From Gemmatimonadaceae bacterium (GTDB lineage: Bacteria; Gemmatimonadota; Gemmatimonadetes; Gemmatimonadales; Gemmatimonadaceae): a stretch of 36,411 bases of DNA. A program made the translations under genes and the position numbers. This document shows positions 7,672-15,655 of this stretch, piece by piece. The stretch lies in the NCBI GenBank assembly GCA_025450035.1, contig JANWIF010000145.1:1-36411 (forward strand). The letters run 5' to 3'. The notes under the pieces were generated by a model. The model was given only the letters and a program-made list of their open reading frames with translations. It did no database searches and was not told the DNA's origin. Each line of letters begins with the position of its first letter. The stretch's first letter is position 1.

Positions 7672-8292
7672 GTGAGTCGCCGCTCGCCGCCGCGCGCGGG
7701 GATGCGCGCGGTGCAGTCGGCGCTGGACGAAGCGCGCTTCGGGCCCGGGCGCACGCTCAATCTGCGCTCGATGCTGCCCACGGCCGCGCAGGCGACTGCC
7801 CGCGCCGAAAGCTGGCTACGCGGAAAACAGGCTGAGCGGGCTGGTGAGGTGCTCGTCATCACTGGCCGCGGAAATCGAAGCGTGGCCGGCGTGTCGGTGG
7901 TGCGGCAGTCCGTCGGCGCCTTACTCGCGTCGCTGCGCCGTCGTGGGGTGGTGCGGGCAATTCAGGAGCACACGCCGGGCTCGTTCGTCGTCGAGCTCGC
8001 ACCGCTTTCCGCACTGCGAGAGGCGCCGATGCGGCGGCGGCATCCAGTGCCCGTACCTACGGCTGACCCGATAGCACTCGCCGGGTTGTCACGCACCACG
8101 CGTGCGTTGTTGCGCACGGTAGCGTTGCGCGCACTGGAGTCGCTGGGTGTGCGCGATCCCGAGCCATTTGTGGAGCACGAGATGCTCGCGCAGTTCGCGC
8201 ACATTGGCGCGAGTGTAGGTGAGGGTCCGCAGCGTGAAGAGCGGCTGCGCGGCGCGCTGCGCACCGTGCTCGACGAGTTCGAGAAGCGCTGA
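7672..8292 (+). CDS. Smr-like domain protein, lacking the usual histidine motif
   Basis: A 206-residue protein starting with GTG at 7672, with AGAGG a few bases upstream. Residues about 28-105 resemble a small MutS-related (Smr) domain: LNLR, then an alpha-helical stretch ending LRGKQAE, then VLVITGRGNRS and a helix rich in V and L, then GSFVVEL. In Smr nucleases the first motif is LDLHG and the second is HGKG; here the histidine of the first motif is missing. It may therefore bind nucleic acid without cutting it. The C-terminal half is helical and has no motif I recognise. It follows the barrel gene by ten bases, and the two may be co-transcribed. Confidence 0.65.
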   Translation: MSRRSPPRAGMRAVQSALDEARFGPGRTLNLRSMLPTAAQATARAESWLRGKQAERAGEVLVITGRGNRSVAGVSVVRQSVGALLASLRRRGVVRAIQEHTPGSFVVELAPLSALREAPMRRRHPVPVPTADPIALAGLSRTTRALLRTVALRALESLGVRDPEPFVEHEMLAQFAHIGASVGEGPQREERLRGALRTVLDEFEKR

Positions 8293-8346
8293 CGCCGCGA
8301 CGTCGGCGAGTAGGGCGCGGGCGCCCTATCGGCGCGTGCGACGTCA

Positions 8347-9036
8347 ATGTTAGCTTGCGCCGTTCCGAGCACGTCGGGCCATCATCCGCCTCGCGCACTT
8401 TTCTTGGGCAACTTTCTCCAGTTCGCGCTTATCACGTTCACGTCGGTGCTGTTCATCGTGGACCCGATCGCGGTGATACCGACGTACTTGGTCATCACGC
8501 GCAACGAGACTCCCGAGCAGCGTCGCGTCACGGCCAGACGCGCCGCCCTCGCGGCGGCAGCGTTGATGATCATCTTCGGGATCGCTGGACGGCTGATTTT
8601 CCGCGTATTCGGCATCACACTGCCCGCGTTTCGTATTGCCGGCGGACTCATTCTGTGGCTGGTGGCGATGGACATGTTGCGTGGCCAGCGCACCACGCAG
8701 GAGAGCACCGCGGAGATCATCGAAGGGGAGGAGAAGGACGACGTTGCGGTCACGCCGCTGGCGGTGCCGATGCTGGCCGGTCCGGGCGCGATATCGACCG
8801 TAATGGTACTCGCCAGCCAGGCGCGCTCGGTTCCCGAGTCGATCGTGGTGTACGGCTCCGTGGTGCTCACTGCGGCCATTTCGTGGGCCGCGCTTCGGTT
8901 AGGCGAGCGACTCGTGGTGGTGCTGGGTCAGACGGGGATTCGGGTGATGACGCGCATCATGGGGTTAATGCTCGCGGCGGTGGCGGTGCAGTTCGTAGTA
9001 ACAGGAGTTCGGGACGCCTTCTTAGCCCACGGGTAG
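8347..9036 (+). CDS. MarC-family integral membrane protein
   Basis: A 229-residue multi-pass inner-membrane protein of the MarC/UPF0056 family. Landmarks are VDPIAVIPTYLVIT after the first membrane segment, the TPLAVPMLAGPGAIST motif in the middle, and a last segment RIMGLMLAAVAVQFVV. About six membrane helices can be seen. The function of the family is unsettled; the old link to multiple antibiotic resistance was not upheld. The start is uncertain: the ATG at 8347 adds about 19 polar residues with no ribosome-binding site, whereas a TTG at 8404 would begin directly before the first membrane helix. Confidence 0.88.
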   Translation: MLACAVPSTSGHHPPRALFLGNFLQFALITFTSVLFIVDPIAVIPTYLVITRNETPEQRRVTARRAALAAAALMIIFGIAGRLIFRVFGITLPAFRIAGGLILWLVAMDMLRGQRTTQESTAEIIEGEEKDDVAVTPLAVPMLAGPGAISTVMVLASQARSVPESIVVYGSVVLTAAISWAALRLGERLVVVLGQTGIRVMTRIMGLMLAAVAVQFVVTGVRDAFLAHG

Positions 9037-9204
9037 GTGGTGGTGGTGGTCGGTGCATTTGCGTACGACGACCGTTGGGGTGTGGAAGGCGATCATCGTA
9101 GTTGCGTTGCGCAGCGGTTCGGCGGCCTGCCGCGTACACCGCTCGGGTGCGACACGCTGTGAGCTACCCAATCACCATCACCAACCACCAGTCACCAGTC
9201 CACC
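9036..9204. repeat. Heptad-repeat inverted element A
   Basis: This element fills the gap between the MarC stop and the M28 start. The left arm (9036-9055) is a GGT/GGTC run. The right arm (9171-9205) consists of 7-base units such as TCACCAA and CCACCAG, the last of which contains the A of the downstream ATG. The arms are imperfect inverted copies. The core includes TCGTAGTTG near 9098, resembling the CTACGA/TCGTAG core of elements C and D. Confidence 0.6.
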
Positions 9205-11331
9205 ATGTGCCCTTCCCTACGCCTCATAGCCGCCGCCGCTCTACTCATTTGTGCCCACGGGGCGTTGGCCCAACAATCGGCGTTGCCGGGATACACGGCG
9301 GACGGGTCGCAGAGTGAGCGTGCGCTCGAGGCGAGCGTCGTAACGCGTCCGGATTCGGCGCGGGCGCGCCAGGAGTCGCGGGCCCTCTCGAGCCAGGTGC
9401 ACATCGCGGGAACGTCCGCACAAGCGCGCACGCGCGACTATGTGATCAACGCGATGAAGCAGGCAGGGCTCGAGACCGAGGTGCGTGCGTACGACGTGTG
9501 GATGCCCCACACGACGGTGATGCAGGCATGGCGTGTGTCACCAGACACGCTGGTGTTGAACCTGGCTGAGGGACCGGTGCCCGAGGACACGACATCGTGG
9601 AACGAGACGGAGCCGGTGATCTCCAACGGCTATAGCGGCACGGGGGATGTATCGGCGCCGGTGGTGTACGTGAACTACGGGCTCATCGAGGATTACGCGC
9701 AACTCGATTCGATGGGCGTGTCGGTGAAGGGGAAGATCGTCATCGCCCGCTACGGCCGCTCGTATCGCGGCATCAAGGCACGCGAGGCAGAGAAGCATGG
9801 CGCCGTCGGATTGATCATCTACAGCGATCCCGCGGAAGACGGCTACGCGCGCGGGGACGTGTATCCGCGCGGTCCGATGCGCAACGATCACGGCGTCCAG
9901 CGCGGGAGCGTACTGAATCCGGATGGAGATCCGACGACGCCGGGTTACGCGAGCAAGCCAGGTGTGCACCGCGTGCCGCTCGACTCGTTGGATCTGTCGC
10001 ACATTCCAGTGATCCCGATGTCGTACGGGAACGCGACGCAACTACTGCGCGGTCTGGAAGGCGCGCAGGTACCGCGCGAGTGGCAAGGCGGTCTGCCGTT
10101 CCGATATCACGCGGGTCCTGGTCCGATTGCGGCGCGGGTCATTGTGCAATCGGACACGGCGACGGCGCCCATCAAGACGATCTGGGATACGTTCGGCGTC
10201 ATCCGCGGGAGCGAATTTCCTGATGAGATCGTAATGATCGGCGGCCACCGCGACGCGTGGGGGCCGGGCGCGGCGGACAACGTGAGTGGCACAGTGAGCG
10301 TGCTCGAAGCAGCGCGCGCGGTGGAGGCAGAGGTGAAGGCCGGCCACCGTCCCAAGCGCACGATCATCTTCGCGACATGGGACGCAGAAGAATGGGGACT
10401 TCTCGGCTCGACAGAATACGTGGAAGACGATTCGCTGCGACTCATGCGCGGCGCGGTGGCGTACTTCAATCAGGATGTGGCGGCGCAGGGTCCGGCGTTC
10501 GGCGGCGGCGGCTCGCCATCCCTTCGCCCAACGGTGCGCGACGTGACGAAGCACGTAAAGGATCCGAGTGGAACGGGGACGGTGTACGACGTGTGGCGCC
10601 GCCGTGCGAATGTGGCCGACACGGTCGAGCCGCGGATGAGCGATCCGGGTGGCGGGAGCGACTTCGCGGGCTTTTACAATCACCTTGGGATTCCAATCGC
10701 CGAGTGGGGCTTCGGTGGGGCGGACGGCGTGTACCATTCGCTTTACGATTCGTTCCATTGGATGTCGAAATTCGGCGACCCGACGTTTGGCTACCACGTA
10801 GCGGCGGCAAGTATCGGCGCGGCGATTGTGCTGCGGATGGCGGACGCGGATATTCTGCCGTACGATTACGTGGAATACGCGCGCACCATGCGTGAGTATG
10901 TGCCGAAGGTGCAGGCAGCGGCGAAGGCGAAGGGTGTCACCGTGGACACGGTTGCACTCAGCGCGGCGATCGAGCGGATGGAGAATGCGGCGTCGGTATT
11001 CGACGCAGCGCGCGATTCCGTGCTCGGCCCAGGCCACGCGTCACCATCGCGCGGCATTTCGGTGCGCACCAATGCAGCGCTGATGCGAGTGGAGCGCGCG
11101 CTCACGCGCACGTCAGGCCTTCGCACGCGCCCATGGTTCCGTAACCTCATCTACGCCGCGGATGAGGATAACGGGTACGCCAACATGGCATTCCCCTCGG
11201 TGAACGAGGCGATCCGCAGCGGCGATCAGGCGTTGACGACGAAGGAGGTCGCGGACCTGGCGTCGCGCTTCGACGCGGCGACGGCGGCGATAGTGGAGGC
11301 GACGACGGCGGTGAGGGCGGCGGGGAAATGA
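9205..11331 (+). CDS. Secreted M28 metallopeptidase, glutamate carboxypeptidase II type
   Basis: A 708-residue exported zinc peptidase. The signal peptide ends near LAQQ (residue 24). A protease-associated domain (VVYVNYG, KGKIVIARYGRSYRGIKAREAEKHGA) is inserted before the M28 core, and a helical dimerisation-like domain follows, the order seen in GCPII, PSMA and transferrin receptor. The di-zinc ligands are visible: H348 (GGHRDAW), D358 (GAADNVSG), E395/E396 (WDAEEWG), D424 and H511 (VYHSLYDS). It probably removes acidic C-terminal residues from peptides outside the cytoplasm; the exact substrate is unknown. Its start codon abuts repeat element A and its stop lies two bases from element B. 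Confidence 0.93.
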   Translation: MCPSLRLIAAAALLICAHGALAQQSALPGYTADGSQSERALEASVVTRPDSARARQESRALSSQVHIAGTSAQARTRDYVINAMKQAGLETEVRAYDVWMPHTTVMQAWRVSPDTLVLNLAEGPVPEDTTSWNETEPVISNGYSGTGDVSAPVVYVNYGLIEDYAQLDSMGVSVKGKIVIARYGRSYRGIKAREAEKHGAVGLIIYSDPAEDGYARGDVYPRGPMRNDHGVQRGSVLNPDGDPTTPGYASKPGVHRVPLDSLDLSHIPVIPMSYGNATQLLRGLEGAQVPREWQGGLPFRYHAGPGPIAARVIVQSDTATAPIKTIWDTFGVIRGSEFPDEIVMIGGHRDAWGPGAADNVSGTVSVLEAARAVEAEVKAGHRPKRTIIFATWDAEEWGLLGSTEYVEDDSLRLMRGAVAYFNQDVAAQGPAFGGGGSPSLRPTVRDVTKHVKDPSGTGTVYDVWRRRANVADTVEPRMSDPGGGSDFAGFYNHLGIPIAEWGFGGADGVYHSLYDSFHWMSKFGDPTFGYHVAAASIGAAIVLRMADADILPYDYVEYARTMREYVPKVQAAAKAKGVTVDTVALSAAIERMENAASVFDAARDSVLGPGHASPSRGISVRTNAALMRVERALTRTSGLRTRPWFRNLIYAADEDNGYANMAFPSVNEAIRSGDQALTTKEVADLASRFDAATAAIVEATTAVRAAGK

Positions 11332-11332
11332 G

Positions 11333-11448
11333 AGGTAAGAGGTAAGAGGGGAGGAAGAACATCAATGCATGCAGCCCGAGGGTTCTGCGCCGCGTGATCG
11401 CTACTGGCCACTTGCTACTCTCCCTCTCTCCCCTCTTACCTCTTACCT
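11333..11448. repeat. Heptad-repeat inverted element B with perfect 21-bp arms
   Basis: The left arm (11333-11353) is AGGTAAG twice followed by AGGGGAG. The right arm (11428-11448) is its exact reverse complement. The 74-base loop contains GATCGCTACT and TTGCTACT, similar to the CGCTACTA of element E. It lies between two convergent genes: the M28 stop is two bases before the left arm, and the stop of the hydrogenase-like gene (11436-11438) lies inside the right arm. It could act as a two-way terminator or mRNA-protecting hairpin. Confidence 0.85.
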
Positions 11449-12614
11449 GTTCCGAGTACCTGTGTCTCGTCGGCCGTGTTGGTCCTGAGCTTGGCGGGCG
11501 GGGGCGGGACGGTGCGTGCTGGTTCGGTGGAGAGCGGGATGATGACGCCACGCTCCTGTTCCGGTAGGCGTTGGGCGGTGGCGAGCGGTGAACGCGGGCG
11601 CGTCGAGAACGTGGCCGGACCGAGATCGTCGGGTGTTCGTTCGCGTCGCGCCGCGAGCGCGCGGTGCGCCGTGAACGCGCGCGGCACCACGGACCCGGGG
11701 CGCTGACGGACCATCGGGCGCGCGACGGCACGTCGCGGCGGCAGCGGGTGCAGTGGCGGCGCGCCCGGGGCAGGTCCCGCGGCACCGGTGCCTATGGTCT
11801 GGAGGGCCATCGCGTCGAGCATCGAGGGTGGCGCGCCCAAATCGACGCCGTTGGACGTGTCAAGAATTGGTGCATGTGCACGCGGTGGCTCGAGCGCTAC
11901 CAGTGTTGCGCGCGCGCCGCGCGTGGCGCCAGCGCAAGCGCACCCTGTCGGTAAGGCAACGTCGATCAAGACGTTCTGGCGCGTGAGCAGTCGCTGCGCG
12001 AGGTCCACCAGATAATCCGCGCCTTCGAGCTCAACGAGCGCGCGCCGCGGATCGCCGGCGGCGATATGTTCGGCCGATGGAACGCCGCCGGGAAGCGAGT
12101 AATACCGGCGCCGGTCTGGAGGCAGCACAGACTCAAAGAGCTCCGGTTGTTGGGCGGCGACGATCGCGCGTTCGGCAAACTGCGCCAGGAGGGACGCCGG
12201 ATCGAGGCGCGCGTCGATGCTGGCGTCCGCAGCGGCTGGGCACTCGCCGACGTACGTGATATGAACCTTGCGCTCGCCGAACGCTGCTCGGACGTACCGT
12301 GCCGTGGCGGCCGGCGGCGCGGGCAGCACGAGCATCCACGGGGCCAGCTCCATGCCTGCTTGCGTTAGGCGCTGGACGACGCGCGGACAAGCACAGAACA
12401 CGGCCGGCGCACCGGCATGATCGGCGAGATATCGCAAGGACTCCTGGGCCACGAGCTCGTCGCCCCAGCTCGCGGGGAACACCATGTCGTATCCCAGCGC
12501 ACGACAGGCATGCGCCAACTGCACGGATGTTGCGGGCAGCGCTGCCAGGACCGCATCGGCGCCGAGGATGGCTACCGAGGCAAGACTGGATTCCGTGAGC
12601 GGGCGGCGCGACAT
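11436..12614 (-). CDS. [FeFe]-hydrogenase-fold protein with degenerate H-cluster motifs
   Basis: A 392-residue protein. Residues about 15-230 follow the order of the [FeFe]-hydrogenase large-subunit C-terminal domain. There is a CRALGYDMVF helix-strand, FCACPRV in place of TSCCPxW (C74, C76), YVGECPAA in place of MPCxxKK (C125), a glycine-rich YSLPGGV, and ALPTGCACAG in place of MACPGGCxGGG (C225, C227). Three of the four cysteines that hold the [4Fe-4S] part of the H-cluster appear kept; one is leucine. There is no N-terminal ferredoxin domain. The C-terminal 150 residues are proline- and arginine-rich and probably disordered. The start is set at the ATG at 12614; the ribosome-binding site is weak. 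The last codons and stop lie in element B. It is divergent from a Crp-type gene, suggesting a redox-sensing role, which is inference. Confidence 0.6.
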   Translation of the reverse strand: MSRRPLTESSLASVAILGADAVLAALPATSVQLAHACRALGYDMVFPASWGDELVAQESLRYLADHAGAPAVFCACPRVVQRLTQAGMELAPWMLVLPAPPAATARYVRAAFGERKVHITYVGECPAAADASIDARLDPASLLAQFAERAIVAAQQPELFESVLPPDRRRYYSLPGGVPSAEHIAAGDPRRALVELEGADYLVDLAQRLLTRQNVLIDVALPTGCACAGATRGARATLVALEPPRAHAPILDTSNGVDLGAPPSMLDAMALQTIGTGAAGPAPGAPPLHPLPPRRAVARPMVRQRPGSVVPRAFTAHRALAARRERTPDDLGPATFSTRPRSPLATAQRLPEQERGVIIPLSTEPARTVPPPPAKLRTNTADETQVLGTGKR

Positions 12615-12642
12615 TGGCGAATTAGCTCGAGGTGGATTAGAG

Positions 12643-13521
12643 ATGTCTAATAATGAGTCGCTCAGCCTGGTACCATCATATTCGGCCCGTTCATTGCGGA
12701 TTCTAGCCGCCGAGTGCGGGCTTGAAGAACTGGAGAGAGTCCCGCGAGTGGCTTTGGACCTTACCGCGGCGGATGGACTAGATGTGTCTTCTGTCCTCAT
12801 GAAAGAAATCACACGATTGTCGCGCGAGCAACGGGAGTCGATCGGGAAATACGGTGCGCGCACGTTCTGGCCCGCCGGATTCGCGATCTACGAGTTGGGC
12901 GCGACGGCTGACGGCGTGTTCATCGTCGTGAGCGGTCAGGTGGCGCTCCGCAATCCAGTTGCGTCGGGGCGGAGTTTCGTACCGTGGGTGGCGACGCCCG
13001 GGGAGACGTTCGGCGGCGAGGGACTGGAAAACGACCCGCGGTATGCGAGCCAGGCGCGCGCCGAGGAGGAGACGGAGACGCTTCATCTGAGCACGGCGCG
13101 ATTCAGTGCGCTGATGCGCGAGCAGCCATCGCAGGCGCTCGCGCTAGTGCGCCAGTTGATGGCCGAGCGCACGGCGCTGCTTGAGAAGTTCGCGCAGTAC
13201 GCGACGCTCACAGTGGAGCAGCGGTTGGTTGCGGCGCTGGTGCACCTGGCGCAGAGCCGTGAAGTGCTGCCGGGCGACGTGAACGGCGACCCGGTGATGG
13301 TATCGCGGCGCCTGTTAGGCGAACTGGTCGGAGCGACACGTGAGTCGATCTCGCTGGTGCTTGGCCGGTTGTCCTCGGAGGGCCTCATACAGCGGGCGGG
13401 CAATTCGTTGATGATCGCCGACCTCGAGGGGCTCGTGGCGCGTCTCGTGCACCCGACTGCACGTCCTGGGATCGCGCTGTATGACGAGCGCGCGGCCAGC
13501 GAGGCGGACGCCCGGGAGTGA
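12643..13521 (+). CDS. Crp/Fnr-family transcriptional regulator
   Basis: A 292-residue regulator. A cyclic-nucleotide-binding beta-roll spans roughly residues 60-170 (FWPAGFAIYELGATADGVF, VSGQVALRNP, TPGETFGGEG). The C-terminal winged helix contains VSRRLLGELVGATRES and ISLVLGRLSSEGLI. No Fnr-type cysteine cluster is seen, so oxygen sensing by an iron-sulfur cluster is unlikely. The ATG at 12643 has AGGTGG seven bases upstream, but it gives an unusual 50-residue N-terminal extension of lower GC; an ATG at 12799 is an alternative. Only 28 bases separate it from the divergent hydrogenase-fold gene, so both genes probably share control. Its stop overlaps the next start as GTGA. Confidence 0.85.
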   Translation: MSNNESLSLVPSYSARSLRILAAECGLEELERVPRVALDLTAADGLDVSSVLMKEITRLSREQRESIGKYGARTFWPAGFAIYELGATADGVFIVVSGQVALRNPVASGRSFVPWVATPGETFGGEGLENDPRYASQARAEEETETLHLSTARFSALMREQPSQALALVRQLMAERTALLEKFAQYATLTVEQRLVAALVHLAQSREVLPGDVNGDPVMVSRRLLGELVGATRESISLVLGRLSSEGLIQRAGNSLMIADLEGLVARLVHPTARPGIALYDERAASEADARE

Positions 13522-14414
13522 TCCCGCTCGTTCTGCTCGCCGTTCTGGTGGCGGCGATCACGGTACACAGCATCTGGCGCCGCGTCGTAGAGCGTGCCGT
13601 GATGCGGCGACTGCCCGTGGGTCCAGAGGGCATCATATCAGGCGCCGAGCCCATCGAACCGGGGCAGCCGCCGGCGCGCGAGGCGCTGCTCCTGCTCCAC
13701 GGGTTCGGCGACACTCCGCAAACATTCGCAAAATTGGCGGTGCGTTTGCGTGCTCGCGGATTCGCGGTATGGGCACCGTTGCTTCCGGGTCATGGACGCA
13801 CGTTGCGCGACTTTCGCGCATCGGGGCGTGACGTGTGGCTGGCGGCGGCGCGCGAAGCGTTGGCGGCAACGATGATGCGTCACGAACGCGTGGGTGTGGT
13901 GGGTCTCTCGATGGGCGGCGCGCTGGCAGTCGTGTTGGCCGCGGAGTCTCGCGACATCACCGCACTCGCACTGTTGGCGCCGTACATCGAGCCGCCTGGT
14001 TCGGTGCGGACACTGGCGCGCGCCGCGACCGTGGTGGGCAGCGTGATGCCTTATCTGACCGGCAACAGCCGGCGGTCCATCCACGATCCTATCGAGCGCC
14101 TCAGGGCGGTCAGCTATCGTGCGGTTCCGCCGCGACTGGTGCGTGAGCTGGTTAAGCTGGCCGCGCGGGCGCGCGAGGATCTGCCGCGCGTGAGCGCGCC
14201 GACGCTGTACATCCAATCGCGCGAGGACAATCGCCTAACGAGCGGCGGCGCCGAGCGCGCGTTCGCGGCGCTCGGCAGCGCAACGAAGGAGCTCGAGTGG
14301 GTAAGTGGCGCCGGGCACGTGATCACCGTGGACTACGGGTGGGAGCACGTCGCGCAGCGGGTGGGCGACTGGATGGAGCGATATGTGCGGGCAGGCGCCG
14401 GCGCCATGTCCTAA
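13518..14414 (+). CDS. Alpha/beta hydrolase (esterase/lipase-like) with N-terminal membrane anchor
   Basis: A 298-residue protein. The first 20 residues (IPLVLLAVLVAAITVHSIW) form a membrane helix. The oxyanion region is LLLLHGFGDTPQTF, the nucleophile elbow is GLSMGGAL, the acid is probably the D in SREDNRL, and the histidine is in SGAGHVI. The arrangement resembles carboxylesterases and monoacylglycerol lipases. The GTG start overlaps the stop of the Crp-type gene (GTGA), implying co-transcription and translational coupling with that regulator. The substrate is unknown. It converges on the small gene at 14411-14686 with a 4-base overlap. Confidence 0.87.
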   Translation: MIPLVLLAVLVAAITVHSIWRRVVERAVMRRLPVGPEGIISGAEPIEPGQPPAREALLLLHGFGDTPQTFAKLAVRLRARGFAVWAPLLPGHGRTLRDFRASGRDVWLAAAREALAATMMRHERVGVVGLSMGGALAVVLAAESRDITALALLAPYIEPPGSVRTLARAATVVGSVMPYLTGNSRRSIHDPIERLRAVSYRAVPPRLVRELVKLAARAREDLPRVSAPTLYIQSREDNRLTSGGAERAFAALGSATKELEWVSGAGHVITVDYGWEHVAQRVGDWMERYVRAGAGAMS

Positions 14415-14686
14415 CGGGGCGACTGTCCGGACACCGGGAGTGGCGACAGGCACTCAGCGCTTTTCCACGCAAGGCGCAGGTCGTGCTCGGTGACAGTCGA
14501 CTTCAAGTCTTCCGGCACCGTGGCGCGGCGCAACTGGCCGTCAGCGCTGCGGAAGAACACGAACAGGCGGCGCTCGCGCTCGCGTCCGCGGCGCATCAGC
14601 TGTGCGCGCTCGTGCTGAAATTCCGCCGTCCACCATGCGCCATCAGGCATAAGGAGGCGCGGCAGTGTAGTCTCGTTGGTGGTCAT
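14411..14686 (-). CDS. Small protein of unknown function
   Basis: A 91-residue protein, rich in arginine and glutamate, with a plausible soluble fold: an AWWTAEFQHERAQL segment, then RLFVFFRSADGQLRR as a beta-like core, then a helix LKSTVTEHDLRLAWKSAE. I do not recognise a family. Coding is supported by sensible amino-acid composition and by its tight convergent overlap with the hydrolase stop. No clear ribosome-binding site precedes the ATG at 14686. A start a few codons later at MPDGAWW is possible. Confidence 0.5.
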   Translation of the reverse strand: MTTNETTLPRLLMPDGAWWTAEFQHERAQLMRRGRERERRLFVFFRSADGQLRRATVPEDLKSTVTEHDLRLAWKSAECLSPLPVSGQSPR

Positions 14687-14791
14687 ACTGGAACATGCTC
14701 TGGGCAGCGCCGACGAGCAACGTGCAGCATCACGCGTGGTGCCGCGTATATTCCTGAGCCTACCAATTCACTTCAGCAAGCGAGGACTGAC

Positions 14792-15517
14792 GTGCGTACT
14801 TCGATTTGGACATTGACTGCGCTGGCATTGCTTGCCGCGGCGTGCGCGAAGAGGAGCGACGCCAGCCTGGCGGCGGATTCTACCGGCGCGGCGGCTAGCG
14901 CGGCTGCAGACACTTCCAAGGGCATGTCGGGGATGGCGATGGACACGGACAAGACCGTGCAGGGCAATGGCGTGCCGGCCGGATACATCGCTCTGACCGA
15001 TCACGCGGACGCGAAGATCACCGATGCCAAGTACGCGGTGAACGGCGGTAAGTGGGAGGTCGAGACGGGGCCGGCGCACATCGTGTATTCGCCGAAGGAT
15101 ACCGCGAGCGGCATCTATGCGGTGTCGGCAACCATCGACCAGCTCGTGAAGCCGCGCCATCCTGAGGCATACGGCTTGTTCTTCGGCGGTCAGAACCTGG
15201 ATGACCGGACGAAGCAGACGTATGGCTACTTTCTGGTTCGCGGGACCGGTGAGTTCCTGATCAAGGTGCGCAATGGCGATAAGACCAGTCCGGTCGTTGA
15301 GTGGAAGGCGAGCCCTAACGTGCCGAAGGAAGATGCGTCGGGGAAAGCGACCTACACTCTCAAGGTGCATTTTGCGAAAGACACCGCGCACTTCCTGGTG
15401 AACGACAAGCTCGTGGACGCGATCCCGCGGAGCAAATTGTCGACGGAGGGCGTAGCGGGACTGCGGATCAATCACAATTTGCAGGTGGCGGTGACGCCGG
15501 TTGTGATCGACAGATAG
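14792..15517 (+). CDS. Lipoprotein with a LamG/DUF1080-like beta-sandwich
   Basis: A 241-residue lipoprotein. The signal peptide ends in the lipobox LLAAAC (cysteine near residue 17). A serine/alanine-rich linker follows, and then a domain with alternating strands (KWEVETGPAHIVYSP, ASGIYAVSATIDQL, AYGLFFGGQNLDD, TYGYFLVRGTGEFLIK, ATYTLKVHF, LRINHNLQVAVTPVVI). The pattern resembles concanavalin-like or 3-keto-glycoside hydrolase (DUF1080) sandwiches, which bind sugars. I see no certain catalytic residues. The GTG start at 14792 has GAGG six bases upstream, and a TATATT -10-like box lies at 14747-14752. Its stop touches repeat element C. Confidence 0.78.
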   Translation: MRTSIWTLTALALLAAACAKRSDASLAADSTGAAASAAADTSKGMSGMAMDTDKTVQGNGVPAGYIALTDHADAKITDAKYAVNGGKWEVETGPAHIVYSPKDTASGIYAVSATIDQLVKPRHPEAYGLFFGGQNLDDRTKQTYGYFLVRGTGEFLIKVRNGDKTSPVVEWKASPNVPKEDASGKATYTLKVHFAKDTAHFLVNDKLVDAIPRSKLSTEGVAGLRINHNLQVAVTPVVIDR

Positions 15518-15655
15518 TGGTGAGTGGTTGCTAGCTGGTGGTTGGTGGTTAGTGGTTAGTCGACTACGAACTATGGCCGTCGTTCGCAGTTCACCAACCA
15601 CCAATCACCAACTACCATCTACCAACTACCATCTACCAACTCCCAGCTACCAACC
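15518..15655. repeat. Heptad-repeat inverted element C
   Basis: The left arm (15518-15560) ends with the heptad GGTGGTT repeated and then AGTGGTT. The core has ACTACGAAC (15563-15571) and GTTCGCAGT (15582-15590), which pair with one mismatch around a 10-base loop. The right arm (15591-15655) is made of CACCAAC-type units and a 14-base tandem repeat (two heptads, CAACTAC and CATCTAC) present about three times from 15609 to 15650. It joins two convergent stop codons, and the stop of the beta-lactamase-fold gene at 15647 lies inside the right arm. Confidence 0.8.

Noticed and set aside
12484-12642. N-terminal extension of the Crp-type gene back to 12484
   Set aside because: This part is antisense to the conserved start of the hydrogenase-fold gene, and a ribosome-binding site supports 12643.
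14297-14791. Extension of the lipoprotein gene upstream of 14792 in the same frame
   Set aside because: The lipoprotein signal with its lipobox begins at the GTG at 14792 with a ribosome-binding site. The upstream frame overlaps the hydrolase and the small minus-strand gene.
15600-15655. The CACCAAC-type tandem as a CRISPR array
   Set aside because: Units are only 7 or 14 bases with no spacers, and no cas genes are present.
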